From positions 271,836 to 335,835 of the forward strand of contig NZ_JAAGLU010000005.1 of assembly GCF_010550245.1 (NCBI RefSeq): a stretch of 64,000 nucleotides of DNA, written 5' to 3'. Source of the stretch: Streptomyces sp. SID12501 (GTDB lineage Bacteria; Actinomycetota; Actinomycetes; Streptomycetales; Streptomycetaceae). The notes under the pieces are model-generated. The model was not told where the DNA came from and did not search any database. It saw only the letters and a program-made list of their open reading frames with translations. Positions 1 to 7,912 of the stretch are shown here, piece after piece (within the stretch, counting starts at the first letter, position 1; the number at the start of each line of letters is the position of its first letter). A program made the translations under genes and the position numbers.

Positions 1-574
1 CCATGTCGATGCGGGTGATGCCGTACAGGTCGGCGGTGTTCTCGGCGGCGAGTCCCACCGGGATGTACGGATCGGGGTGCCCGCCCTGTTCGCGTGGGTC
101 GTGCCAGGGGCCCGCGTCGGCCTGTGAACGCCGGATCGTGCGTTGGCCGGCGGTGTGGAAGGCGGGGTTCTCGGTGCCGGGCCAAGTGTCGGAACTGCCG
201 TGGGCGAGGCGGGACTGCGACTCGACTCCGGCCGCGACGACGACGTCGGCGTCCCCGCAGCGCACGGCTTGCGCGGCGATACGGATCGCCTGCAGTGAGG
301 AGGTGCAGAAGCGGTTGACGGTCACGCCGGGCACGTGGTCCCAGCCGAGCAGGACGGCGGCGATCCGGGCGATGTTGAAGCCCTGTTCACCGCCGGGCAG
401 GGCGCAGCCCACGACCAGGTCCGCCACGTGTCCCGGTGTCAGACCCGGGGTGCGGGCCACGGCTTCGGCGAGGACACGGGCGAGCAGGTCGTCGGGGCGG
501 ACGTCGGCCAGAACGCCCTTGTGGGCGCGTCCGATGGGAGTGCGGACGGCTGAGGTGATCACGGCGTGCTGCAT
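1..574 (-). CDS. Thiolase (acetyl-CoA acyltransferase), C-terminus outside window
   Basis: Enzyme of the thiolase family, which condenses or cleaves acyl-CoA thioesters. The ATG at 574 opens a protein starting MQHAVITSAVRTPIGRAHKG, the normal thiolase N-terminus. The nucleophilic Cys is Cys90 in VNRFCTSSLQAI. About 191 of the usual 390-400 residues are visible; the rest, with the C-terminal His and Cys motifs, lies left of base 1. It lies 103 bp downstream of the asparagine synthetase on the same strand and could be co-transcribed with it. Biosynthetic versus degradative use cannot be told from this half. Family call very secure. Confidence 0.93.
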   Translation of the reverse strand, partial: MQHAVITSAVRTPIGRAHKGVLADVRPDDLLARVLAEAVARTPGLTPGHVADLVVGCALPGGEQGFNIARIAAVLLGWDHVPGVTVNRFCTSSLQAIRIAAQAVRCGDADVVVAAGVESQSRLAHGSSDTWPGTENPAFHTAGQRTIRRSQADAGPWHDPREQGGHPDPYIPVGLAAENTADLYGITRIDM

Positions 575-677
575 GGCGGTGGCGGCGTCCTGTGCGTCTC
601 GGCGAAGAGGAATGAAGAGAAGGAGGGAAGGAGGGGGACGGGAATGCGGGACGGCGATGCCGGGATGGGGAGGGCGG

Positions 678-2501
678 TCAGAGATGGAGGGTGGGGCGGT
701 GGGTGCGCAGCCAGTGGTCCAGGTCCAGGACGAGTTCCAGTCCCTCGCGGGGGAAGCGGTCCGCGCCGGTGGATTCGAGGAGCAGGCGGCGTACGGCGGC
801 GGTGTCCAGCAGATCGGTGGCGGGGCCGGCCTCGGTCAGGAGGCGGTCGACCTGGGTGGTGAGGGCTGCGCGGTAGGCGGGGTCGCGGACCATCGGGTAG
901 GGGCTCTTGCGGCGGGCCAGGACCGGTCCCGGGAGCAGGTCGGCGACGGCGGCGCGCAGCAGGCTCTTCTCGCGGCCGTCGAAGGTCTTCATGTCCCAGG
1001 GGGTGTTGAAGACGTACTCGACCAGACGGTGATCCAGGAACGGCACCCGCACCTCCAGGCCGACGCCCATGCTGAGGCGGTCGGCGCGGTCCAGCAGGCA
1101 GGGCAGGAACCGGGTCAGGTTGAGGTAACTGTCGCGTCGCATCGCGGCTTCCGCGAGGGTGGTTCCGGGCAGGTGCTCGATCTCGGCGCAGGCGGCCCGG
1201 TGGAGTGCGGCACGGTGTGCGGGCAGGTCGAGGGCGGTGGCCAGGGCCGGGTCGAGCAGCCGGGTCAGGTCCGCGCGGCCCAGCACGCTGTCCCAGGGAA
1301 AGGAGGTCGCCGCCGCGGCCTCGGGGGTGAACCAGCGGTAGCCGCCGAAGAGTTCGTCGGCCCCGTCCCCGGCGAGGGTGACCGGGAAGTCCTCGCGTAC
1401 CGCGCGGTAGAGCTGGAGCAGCGAGGTGTCGAAGTCCCCGAGCGTCAGCCCGTCGCGCAGGTGACCGACCCGGGCACGTCGGTGGGGGTCGGCGAGCCCG
1501 TCGGCGTCCAGTCGTACCCGGCGGTGTGAACTGCCCAGGTGGCGCACCATCAACTCGGCGTAGGGGCCGTCCGGGTCGCGACCCATGGCGTCCCGGTCGG
1601 ATGCCTGGCCGCCGAGGTCCACCGACAGGGTGTGCAGGGTCCCGGCAGCGGGGCGGGCCAGCGCGGCGATCGCGCTGGAGTCCAGACCGCCGGACAACAG
1701 GACGCTCACCGGTACGTCGGCCGCCAGCTGCCCGGTGACGGCGTCCGCCAGCAGCTGTCGTACCCGCGCCACCGTGGCGGGCAGGTCGTCACGGTGCTCG
1801 GCCGGGGCCAACGACCAGTAGCGGCGGGCGCGTACGCCCTCGGGGGTCAGGGTGACCACGGTGCCCGGGGCGACCTCGTCCAGCCCGGCGAAAGCGCTGC
1901 GTCCGGGTGTTTTGATCATCGGGTGGGCGGACAACAACAGCTCCCGCAGCCCGTCCAGGTCCAGCCGCGCGGTCACCGCGGGATGCGCCAGTACGGCCTT
2001 GGGCTCTGAGCCGAACACCACCGCGTCGCCGGTCCGCGCGTAGCACAGGGGCTTGATCCCGAACCGGTCCCGTACCAGCGTCAGCCGCCTGGGGCCCGGC
2101 TCCCACGCGACGTAGGCGAACATGCCCTCCAGCCGGGCCGGAGCACTTTCACCCCAGGCGTCGATCGCGTGCAGGACGACCTCGCTGTCGCTGCGGGTGG
2201 TGAACCGGTGCCCGAGGGAGGTCAGTTCCTTCCGCAGCCGGGCATGGTTGTAGACCTCGCCGGTGAAGGCCACCGCCAGCGCCGTACGTCCGCCGCGCAC
2301 CAGGGTCATGGGCTGCCGGCCGCCGACCAGGTCCACGGTGGCCAGCCGGGTGTGTCCCAGAGCCGCCGTCCCCTCCGCCCACACGGCAGAGGCGTCCGGC
2401 CCTCGGCACGCCAGAGTCTCGGTCATCTCCTTGAGCGAGGTGTCCTCGGTGCCCTGCGGCACCTGGCCCGCGAAACCGACATAGCCGACCAGCCCACACA
2501 T
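678..2501 (-). CDS. asnB: Asparagine synthetase, glutamine-hydrolysing
   Basis: Class B asparagine synthetase, 607 aa. It takes ammonia from glutamine and amidates an ATP-activated carboxylate, normally aspartate. The start at 2501 is fixed by the N-terminus MCGLVGYVGF: after Met removal Cys2 is the glutaminase nucleophile, and a GGGGGAG ribosome site lies 8 bases upstream. The class II amidotransferase domain covers about residues 2-215 (Arg52, GEVYNH near 81-86). The synthetase domain has the ATP-pyrophosphatase loop SGGLDSS at 270-276. It is transcribed with a broken SDR and a diiron oxygenase-like gene upstream and a thiolase downstream. That setting suggests a pathway amidase as much as a housekeeping asnB, but this is inference. 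Confidence 0.93.
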   Translation of the reverse strand: MCGLVGYVGFAGQVPQGTEDTSLKEMTETLACRGPDASAVWAEGTAALGHTRLATVDLVGGRQPMTLVRGGRTALAVAFTGEVYNHARLRKELTSLGHRFTTRSDSEVVLHAIDAWGESAPARLEGMFAYVAWEPGPRRLTLVRDRFGIKPLCYARTGDAVVFGSEPKAVLAHPAVTARLDLDGLRELLLSAHPMIKTPGRSAFAGLDEVAPGTVVTLTPEGVRARRYWSLAPAEHRDDLPATVARVRQLLADAVTGQLAADVPVSVLLSGGLDSSAIAALARPAAGTLHTLSVDLGGQASDRDAMGRDPDGPYAELMVRHLGSSHRRVRLDADGLADPHRRARVGHLRDGLTLGDFDTSLLQLYRAVREDFPVTLAGDGADELFGGYRWFTPEAAAATSFPWDSVLGRADLTRLLDPALATALDLPAHRAALHRAACAEIEHLPGTTLAEAAMRRDSYLNLTRFLPCLLDRADRLSMGVGLEVRVPFLDHRLVEYVFNTPWDMKTFDGREKSLLRAAVADLLPGPVLARRKSPYPMVRDPAYRAALTTQVDRLLTEAGPATDLLDTAAVRRLLLESTGADRFPREGLELVLDLDHWLRTHRPTLHL

Positions 2502-2749
2502 CGTTGGCACTCCCCCGACCCCGGCGAGGGGGCGCATCGCTCGATCCGGATCCAGGACCTCCGCCCACACTGCGGACACCGACCGCGCGCGCAAGACGAA
2601 GACCGGGTGCCGACCCCAGTACGCCGGACACCACCCCGGAAACGACCAGAACCCGGCCAGGTCACCTCCTCGTAGGGCGAATCGCCTGAACGAATGCTCG
2701 TCCGCTGGTCAGGGGTCGGCGCCGTCGGCTTCCACGGCCTGCGCGGGGT

Positions 2750-3575
2750 TCACCCGACGGTCGGCACCTCCGGCACAGGTGATGCCTGCGGCCTCATCGC
2801 GTCCGAGACGGACTTGACTCCGCCGTGGGCCGTGAGGCCTCCGTCGACGGGGATCTCCACTCCGGTGATGAAGGAGGACGCGTCGGAGAGGAGGAAGACG
2901 ACGAGAGGCGCGATGTCGTCGACGGTGCCGCTGCGACCGAGGGGTGTCTCGCGGAACATCGCCTCCCGGAAGGCCGGGGTGGCGGCTGCGGTCATCTCGG
3001 TCTCGATGTAGCCGGGGTGCACCGTGTTCACGCGGATGCCTCGCGGCCCCAACTCCGTTGCCGCGATCTTCGATACCCCTCGCAGGGCCCACTTGCTGGC
3101 CGTGTACGCCACCGGGTAGTACGCGGTGAGCGCGGCGGACGACCGACGTTCACGATGGACGAGCCCGGCGGCATCAGGGGCGTGAGGTGCTGGATGCCGA
3201 GCAGCGGCCCGGTGGTGTTCACCGACTGGACGTACGCGAAGTCGTCCGGGCGTACGTCGCCGAGGCGGTCGCGCTGGATGACGCCGGCGTTGTTGACGAG
3301 CCCATGGATGTGGCCGTACGTGTCGCGGAGTTCGGCGGCGAGGGCGGCCCAGTCGGCCTCGTTGGAGACGTCCAGCTTCCGGCAGTCCCCAACTCCGTCC
3401 GGGCGTACGTCGGCTGCGACCACCGTGGCTCCGGCGCGAGCCAACGCCTGGGCTTCGGCGGCGCCCTGGCCTCGGGCGGCGCCGGTGATGACGACGACCT
3501 TGCCGGTGAGGGGGCGGGAGTCGCCGGGGTGGTGGGGGACGGGTCGCTTTGAGGGGTGCGCGTCATGGCGGTCAA
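2750..3575 (-). pseudogene. SDR-family NAD(P)-dependent oxidoreductase, two frameshifts
   Basis: Short-chain dehydrogenase/reductase split over three frames. An N-terminal frame starts at 3575 or 3566. A middle frame carries the cofactor loop TGAARGQG and the NNAG motif. A C-terminal frame from about 3142 carries the YTASK catalytic Tyr/Lys and IRVNTVHPG. Restoring one G near 3143 (GGTCG read as GGGTCG) joins the middle and C-terminal parts. Restoring one C in the CCCGCCCCC run near 3508-3516 joins the start to the middle. The middle frame has no start codon of its own. Both defects are single-base losses next to homopolymers, so either a real pseudogene or residual sequencing errors fits. 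The repaired protein resembles hydroxysteroid or glucose dehydrogenase-type SDRs of about 270 aa. Confidence 0.85.
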
Positions 3576-3656
3576 GGTAGCCGCCGGGGGTAAGAGGGCG
3601 GCGGTTGACCCGGTCAGTTAGTCATAGGAATAGCAGTTGACCTGCAACGATCGAGG

Positions 3657-4427
3657 CTAGAAGGCGGCAGCGGCCACCGCCTCGGCTTCCGGCAGCAGGT
3701 CCTTGCTCTCCTGGATCAACCTCTCGTACGTGCGCTCGTGGTCCCCGCTTTCGAGAGCGAACCGCAGGAGCGAGCCGGACCAGTTGTCGAAGAGCGAGAA
3801 CGTGCGATCCACCATCCGCTTGGCTTCCTCGCGCTGTGCGTCGTCGAGGGACGGCAGGCTTTTCTCTTCCACCTCGGGCGACTTTATGCTGTGCGACGCC
3901 TCCGCCATGTAGTGCTTCGTGCCGAAGAACTCACATTCGCGACCGTCCCGCAGGGCGATTCCCCGGCAGTGGGTGAAGATCGTGATGGAGACGGCCTCGA
4001 TGGACTCGACCATCGCGAAAACGGCGTATGTGGGGGCGCCCGCGGCGAGCGCGGCCAGCTCCAGGCAGAGACGTCGAGAGTGGCTGAAGTTCTCGCTCCA
4101 GAGGACCCGCGTGGCGTCCGACAGGGGCATGCTGCTGTCGGCCCCCAGCTTCTCCAGGTCGGTCAGCATCCACTGCCAGTGGAAGTCCTCTTCGTACGTG
4201 TGCGCGTTCAGAAGGGCCTGCAGCTGATCGGGCCGGGCATTGCCTTCGTCTTTACGGAAGACGTACTTGTTCAGATCGGAGTAGCCCATGATGAAGGGAA
4301 CCACGCTGGGCCCCCACGCCAGACGCTTTTCTCCGGGGAGTGAATCGTTGGCGAGCAGGCGAGTGAAGAATGCGTGGTTCTCGTACGATTTCCGATGTTC
4401 TTCGATGTAGTCGATGACCTTCTGCAT
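3657..4427 (-). CDS. Heme-oxygenase-like diiron oxidase (TenA/CADD fold)
   Basis: 256 aa all-helical protein. It matches the heme-oxygenase-like diiron oxidase superfamily (CADD, UndA, SznF and relatives), which uses two irons and O2 for N-oxygenation, C-C cleavage or decarboxylation in natural-product pathways. Probable ligands: Glu79/Glu80 and His83 in HTYEEDFHW, Glu141 or Glu144 in MVESIEA, and the diagnostic H-x3-E-x2-H at His172, Glu176 and His179. The first helix has H76-x6-H83 rather than the usual E-x6-H, so that ligand assignment is tentative. Start ATG 4427 has GGAG 6 bases upstream. It is the most upstream gene of the SDR/AsnB/thiolase run. Substrate unknown. Confidence 0.75.
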   Translation of the reverse strand: MQKVIDYIEEHRKSYENHAFFTRLLANDSLPGEKRLAWGPSVVPFIMGYSDLNKYVFRKDEGNARPDQLQALLNAHTYEEDFHWQWMLTDLEKLGADSSMPLSDATRVLWSENFSHSRRLCLELAALAAGAPTYAVFAMVESIEAVSITIFTHCRGIALRDGRECEFFGTKHYMAEASHSIKSPEVEEKSLPSLDDAQREEAKRMVDRTFSLFDNWSGSLLRFALESGDHERTYERLIQESKDLLPEAEAVAAAAF

Positions 4428-4891
4428 GGAAAACTCCGTTCACGTCCTGTCGACATCTCCGCAGCGACAGAGAGTGAAGGCAGCATCGCATAGGCATCTT
4501 CAACTCATTATGTTTCACGAAGCGTTGATATGGAGTCTGCCCTTTTTTCCCGTCGGGATTTCCCTTCTTTCCCGTCGGGAATGCCCTTCCTCATGCAGCG
4601 CACAGCCGCACCACGACCGGCCGGTGATCGATCCCGACAGCCGAGGACGCCAGCCAGGTCCGGCGCCAGTAGACGGCTTGCCGTCGAAGTTGTCCTCCCG
4701 GAAGCCTGAGCGCTGCCATTCCTTTGGCGCCACCGTCACCTGGCCGTCCTCCAGCCCTGCACCAAACAGCCCGGCAACCGGCCGCTGACGACGGTGAACA
4801 TGCGGGAGTGAGTGTTGCTGGTCTCTGTCATGTCGCGCCGCGGCTATGGGGGGCGGTTTCGGCGGGGAACTGATGTTCTCTCATCGAATGC
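4428..4891. other. Intergenic region with a possible gene remnant
   Basis: 464 bp. The right-hand part of this interval on the minus strand, ending at a stop at 4591-4593, encodes SAVGIDHRPVVVRLC. That resembles the C-terminal (S)DHRPV motif of endonuclease/exonuclease/phosphatase proteins; it has no start and is probably debris. Near 4548-4590 the decamer CCCGTCGGGA occurs twice, 23 bases apart. The promoter of the diiron gene should lie at 4440-4520, which is unusually AT-rich for this window. Confidence 0.4.
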
Positions 4892-6604
4892 GTGACCTTC
4901 ACGAGTGGTGCTCGTTTGCCATGGCGACGGGATCGTCGGGTGGCATCGGACGGGGGTGGCGGGGTGGGTGAACTGAGGAGTATCGCGCCGTCGTTCGTCG
5001 CGTCGGGTCCGTCCGGTGTGGCCGTGCGGACCCGTCTCAAGCAGCTGACCGCAGGCGATGAGGAGGTGCTGTGTCTGGTCGGTGCGCATCTGGGGTCGCT
5101 GGCCTCGAAGGATCTCAAGGCGCGTTGCCGGGACGGTCTGTCGCATTCCGGGGAGGCGTGGGCGGTGCGTAAGCGGGAGCTGACGCCGTTCTCGTCGTCG
5201 CGGTGGGCGGGCAGTATCACCAAAGCCACGCACGACCAGTGGGCACTGGCCCGCCGGTGCCAGTCGGCGCACATCCAGAACCTGGAAGCCGGTGTCCGTA
5301 CCATCGAGGACCGGTTGTCGCTGCCGATCGGGCAGAAGGGGACGAAGAAGGCGCCCGGGGGTTACCGGTCGCGGCGGGAGTGGCATGCGAAGTCGCGGCG
5401 ACTGCGGGTGCTTGAGGACCGCCTGGCTGCCGTGCGGGCGGACCGTGAGGCCGGCATCGTGCACGTTGTGCGCGGCGGCAAGCGGCTGGCCCGTACCCGG
5501 CAGCATCTGGAGGAGGCTCAGCTGACCGAGTCCGGATGGCGTGGGCGGTGGGAGGCGGAGCGCTGGTTCTGCCAGGCGGACGGTGAGTCCGGCAAGCGCT
5601 ACGGCAACGAGACCATCCGCATCAGCCCGGACGGCGAGGTGAGCATCAAACTCCCCGCACCGCTGACGCATCTGGCGAACGCCCCGCACGGACGGTACGT
5701 CCTGGCGTGCCGGGTCGCGTTCGCACACCGGGGCGAGGAGTGGGCGGACCGTGTCGCGGCCAACAGAGCCGTCGCCTACCGCATCCACCTCGATACGGGC
5801 CGGGACCGCTGGTATGTGACGGCGTCCTGGCAACTCCCGCCCACCCCCACCCTCTCGATCGAGGCGGCGCTCGCGCACGGGGTGATCGGTGTCGACATGA
5901 ACGCCGATCACCTGGCGGCCTGGCGCCTCGACACCCACGGCAACCCGACCGGCAGCCCGCGCCGCTTCTTCTACGACCTGACCGGCACCGCCGAACACCG
6001 GGATGCGCAGGTCCGTCACGCCCTGACCCGCCTCCTGCACTGGGCCCGAACGTGCGGTGTGAAGGCGATCGCGGTGGAGGACCTGGACTTCGCCGCGGAG
6101 AAGACCCGGGAGAAGCACGGCCGCCGCAAACGCTTCAGGCAGCTGATCTCAGGGATGCCCACCGGCAAGCTCCGCGCCCGGCTGGCCTCGATGGCAGACC
6201 AGACGGGTATCGCGGTCATCGCCGTGGACCCGGCCTACACCAGCCGCTGGGGCGCCCAGCACTGGCAGAAACCACTCACCAGCACCACCAGCACAAACCG
6301 CAAGCCCACTCGCCATGATGCTGCTGCCGTGGCGATCGGAAGGCGCGCCCAGGGACACCCGATCCGGCGACGGACGACACCGCCCCCACCACACCGGAGT
6401 GATGCGGTGGGGCATCGGACCGTCCAGGCCAGACCGGTTGTTCCTGGGCGTGAGGGAACCCGCCCCCGCATTCCCGGACCACGGACACGATCCGTGCCGC
6501 CCGGACGCGGAGCGAACGCGGGCAACCAGAACGCCCAACACCGTCCGGGGCGTTCGGCCGAGCATGAGACCTGGCAACAGGACTCACTTCCGCTCAGTCT
6601 TTAG
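4892..6604 (+). CDS. Solo TnpB-like RNA-guided nuclease (IS605/IS607 TnpB-related)
   Basis: 570 aa TnpB-related protein from a GTG start (a GTG near 4962 is an alternative). TnpB proteins are RNA-guided DNA nucleases of IS200/IS605 and IS607 elements. The split RuvC site is complete: Asp335 in GVIGVDMNADH, Glu396 in IAVEDLDFA and Asp476 in RHDAAAVAIG. The Cys4 zinc finger expected between the last two motifs is absent; the segment reads AYTSRWGAQHW. No tnpA is nearby and no clear element ends were found, so it may be immobile or moved in trans. A guide RNA, if present, should overlap the 3' end and the next 150 bp. Confidence 0.8.
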   Translation: MTFTSGARLPWRRDRRVASDGGGGVGELRSIAPSFVASGPSGVAVRTRLKQLTAGDEEVLCLVGAHLGSLASKDLKARCRDGLSHSGEAWAVRKRELTPFSSSRWAGSITKATHDQWALARRCQSAHIQNLEAGVRTIEDRLSLPIGQKGTKKAPGGYRSRREWHAKSRRLRVLEDRLAAVRADREAGIVHVVRGGKRLARTRQHLEEAQLTESGWRGRWEAERWFCQADGESGKRYGNETIRISPDGEVSIKLPAPLTHLANAPHGRYVLACRVAFAHRGEEWADRVAANRAVAYRIHLDTGRDRWYVTASWQLPPTPTLSIEAALAHGVIGVDMNADHLAAWRLDTHGNPTGSPRRFFYDLTGTAEHRDAQVRHALTRLLHWARTCGVKAIAVEDLDFAAEKTREKHGRRKRFRQLISGMPTGKLRARLASMADQTGIAVIAVDPAYTSRWGAQHWQKPLTSTTSTNRKPTRHDAAAVAIGRRAQGHPIRRRTTPPPPHRSDAVGHRTVQARPVVPGREGTRPRIPGPRTRSVPPGRGANAGNQNAQHRPGRSAEHETWQQDSLPLSL

Positions 6605-6768
6605 GAACGGTTGTTACGCCGGGGAACGTGTACGGGGCGATTGCTCCGCGGTAGGTGTTACGAGCCCGGGGCGCGTCGTTCCTCTGCTGGGCTCTGCTCG
6701 GGTCCGCTCCGCTCCGCTCCAAGGGGTCACGCTCCGTGCGTCGGCGCGTGGCCTGCTTGGATCGGCGT

Positions 6769-7108
6769 ATGACGGATGGGTCGACGCTCAGCGATGCCTG
6801 CGGTTCCGCGGAGCATGTCCCGACCCTGCTCGACCGCTTCGAGTCCGACCCGAGCGGCGCCTGGTCAGAGCTGATGGATCATCTGTACCCGCAGCTGGAC
6901 ACCGCGTTCTCGGCGAGCTTCGCGACGCTGCCTCGGCTGGCCGAGCTGGCGTCGGGCCGCAGCGCTGAGGACCGCCGGTGGGTGCTGCTGGCTGCCTGAG
7001 GCGATCACGGCCTGCGCCACCGGCGGCGATGACGTGTTTCGAGGTCTTCTCGGCTCCGATCGCGGACTCCACACGGTCAAGCACGTCCTCGACAGGTTCA
7101 ACCCGTAG
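6769..7108 (+). pseudogene. Small hypothetical protein, frameshifted
   Basis: ATG 6769 begins MTDGSTLSDACGSAEHV and runs to a TGA near 6999 (76 aa) after RRWVLLAA. One base out of frame the reading continues as AITACATGGDDVFRGLLG to a TAG at 7106-7108. That gives a plausible continuous protein of about 112 aa if one base is removed at about 6996-7002. No function is recognised; the composition resembles short actinobacterial proteins of unknown function. It lies between the TnpB gene and the defence operon and may be insertion debris. Confidence 0.5.
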
Positions 7109-7203
7109 ATCAACGGTACGAGTAGCGGGACTGACAGGGCCATGGGCCGAAAGCAGCAGGCTCGGATTCCGGAGCGTGCATAAAACGCCGGCAGAATGCC
7201 CCC

Positions 7204-7638
7204 GTGCCCGCCCCTATTCCGTCTTCCCCCGCCGTGTCCGCCCGCATGAGCCGACAGGGCTCCCGCGATACGGCTCCCGAGGTCGCGGTGCGGCGGCTCC
7301 TGCATGCCGCAGGTATGCGCTATCGGGTGAACGTGCCGGTACCGGGCATGCCACGTCGCACGATCGACGTCGTCTTCGCCAGGGCCAAGATCGCCGTCTT
7401 CATGGATGGCTGCTTCTGGCACGGCTGCCCTCAGCACGCGACGCAGCCGAAGGCAAACTCCGAGTGGTGGCGTGCCAAGCTCGACAAGAACGTGGCACGT
7501 GATCGCGAGACAACAGGGCTACTGCAGGCGGCGGGCTGGACTGTCTTGAGGTTCTGGGAACACGAGTCCGCCGACGAGGTCGCGCGTCAAATCGCCATGG
7601 CCGTGGCATCCAAGCAGCGACCCCTGGGTGGTCCCTAA
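7204..7638 (+). CDS. Very short patch repair-type (Vsr) endonuclease
   Basis: 144 aa Vsr-family nuclease. Vsr nicks T:G mismatches left by deamination of 5-methylcytosine, and relatives also act as restriction nucleases. The family signature is complete: SRQGSRDTAPE near the N-terminus, PGMPRRTIDVVF with the metal-binding Asp55, DGCFWHGCP at 68-76, then KLDKNVARDR and GWTVLRFWEHE. GTG 7204 is used, but ATG 7246 (MSRQGSRD) is equally plausible. It heads a plus-strand run ending in two cytosine methyltransferase genes, which is the expected company for Vsr. A 274 bp gap to the Z1 gene leaves room for a second promoter. Confidence 0.93.
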   Translation: MPAPIPSSPAVSARMSRQGSRDTAPEVAVRRLLHAAGMRYRVNVPVPGMPRRTIDVVFARAKIAVFMDGCFWHGCPQHATQPKANSEWWRAKLDKNVARDRETTGLLQAAGWTVLRFWEHESADEVARQIAMAVASKQRPLGGP

Positions 7639-7912
7639 ATCAAGCCTCTCAGCCCCGGCTCGTCCTCCATGGCGAGCAGGCCCCGGCGGGTACTCCGCCG
7701 CGAGTTCGCATACGCCGGCGTAAAAATCGATCGGGGGCGCTACTTTCTCCAATCCGCATCCAACTCACCCAATAGTGTGTAGGTCCTGTACGAAGGTGAC
7801 GTGCCGGTGAGCGTCTCGCAGTGCTGTGCCATGTGTGAAACGACCCACGATGGCAGAGGGCTCCGGGGTGTGGACGGCTTCGGCGAACGAGAACGGGGAA
7901 CGGTCGACTCTC

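Noticed and set aside
3..1529. 508-codon open frame on the plus strand
   Set aside because: Arg/Ser/Ala-rich antisense frame over the thiolase and asparagine synthetase, whose motifs are unmistakable on the minus strand.
4515..4739. 74-codon minus-strand ORF
   Set aside because: No start signal and no family; an adjacent frame shows only a possible endonuclease/exonuclease/phosphatase tail.
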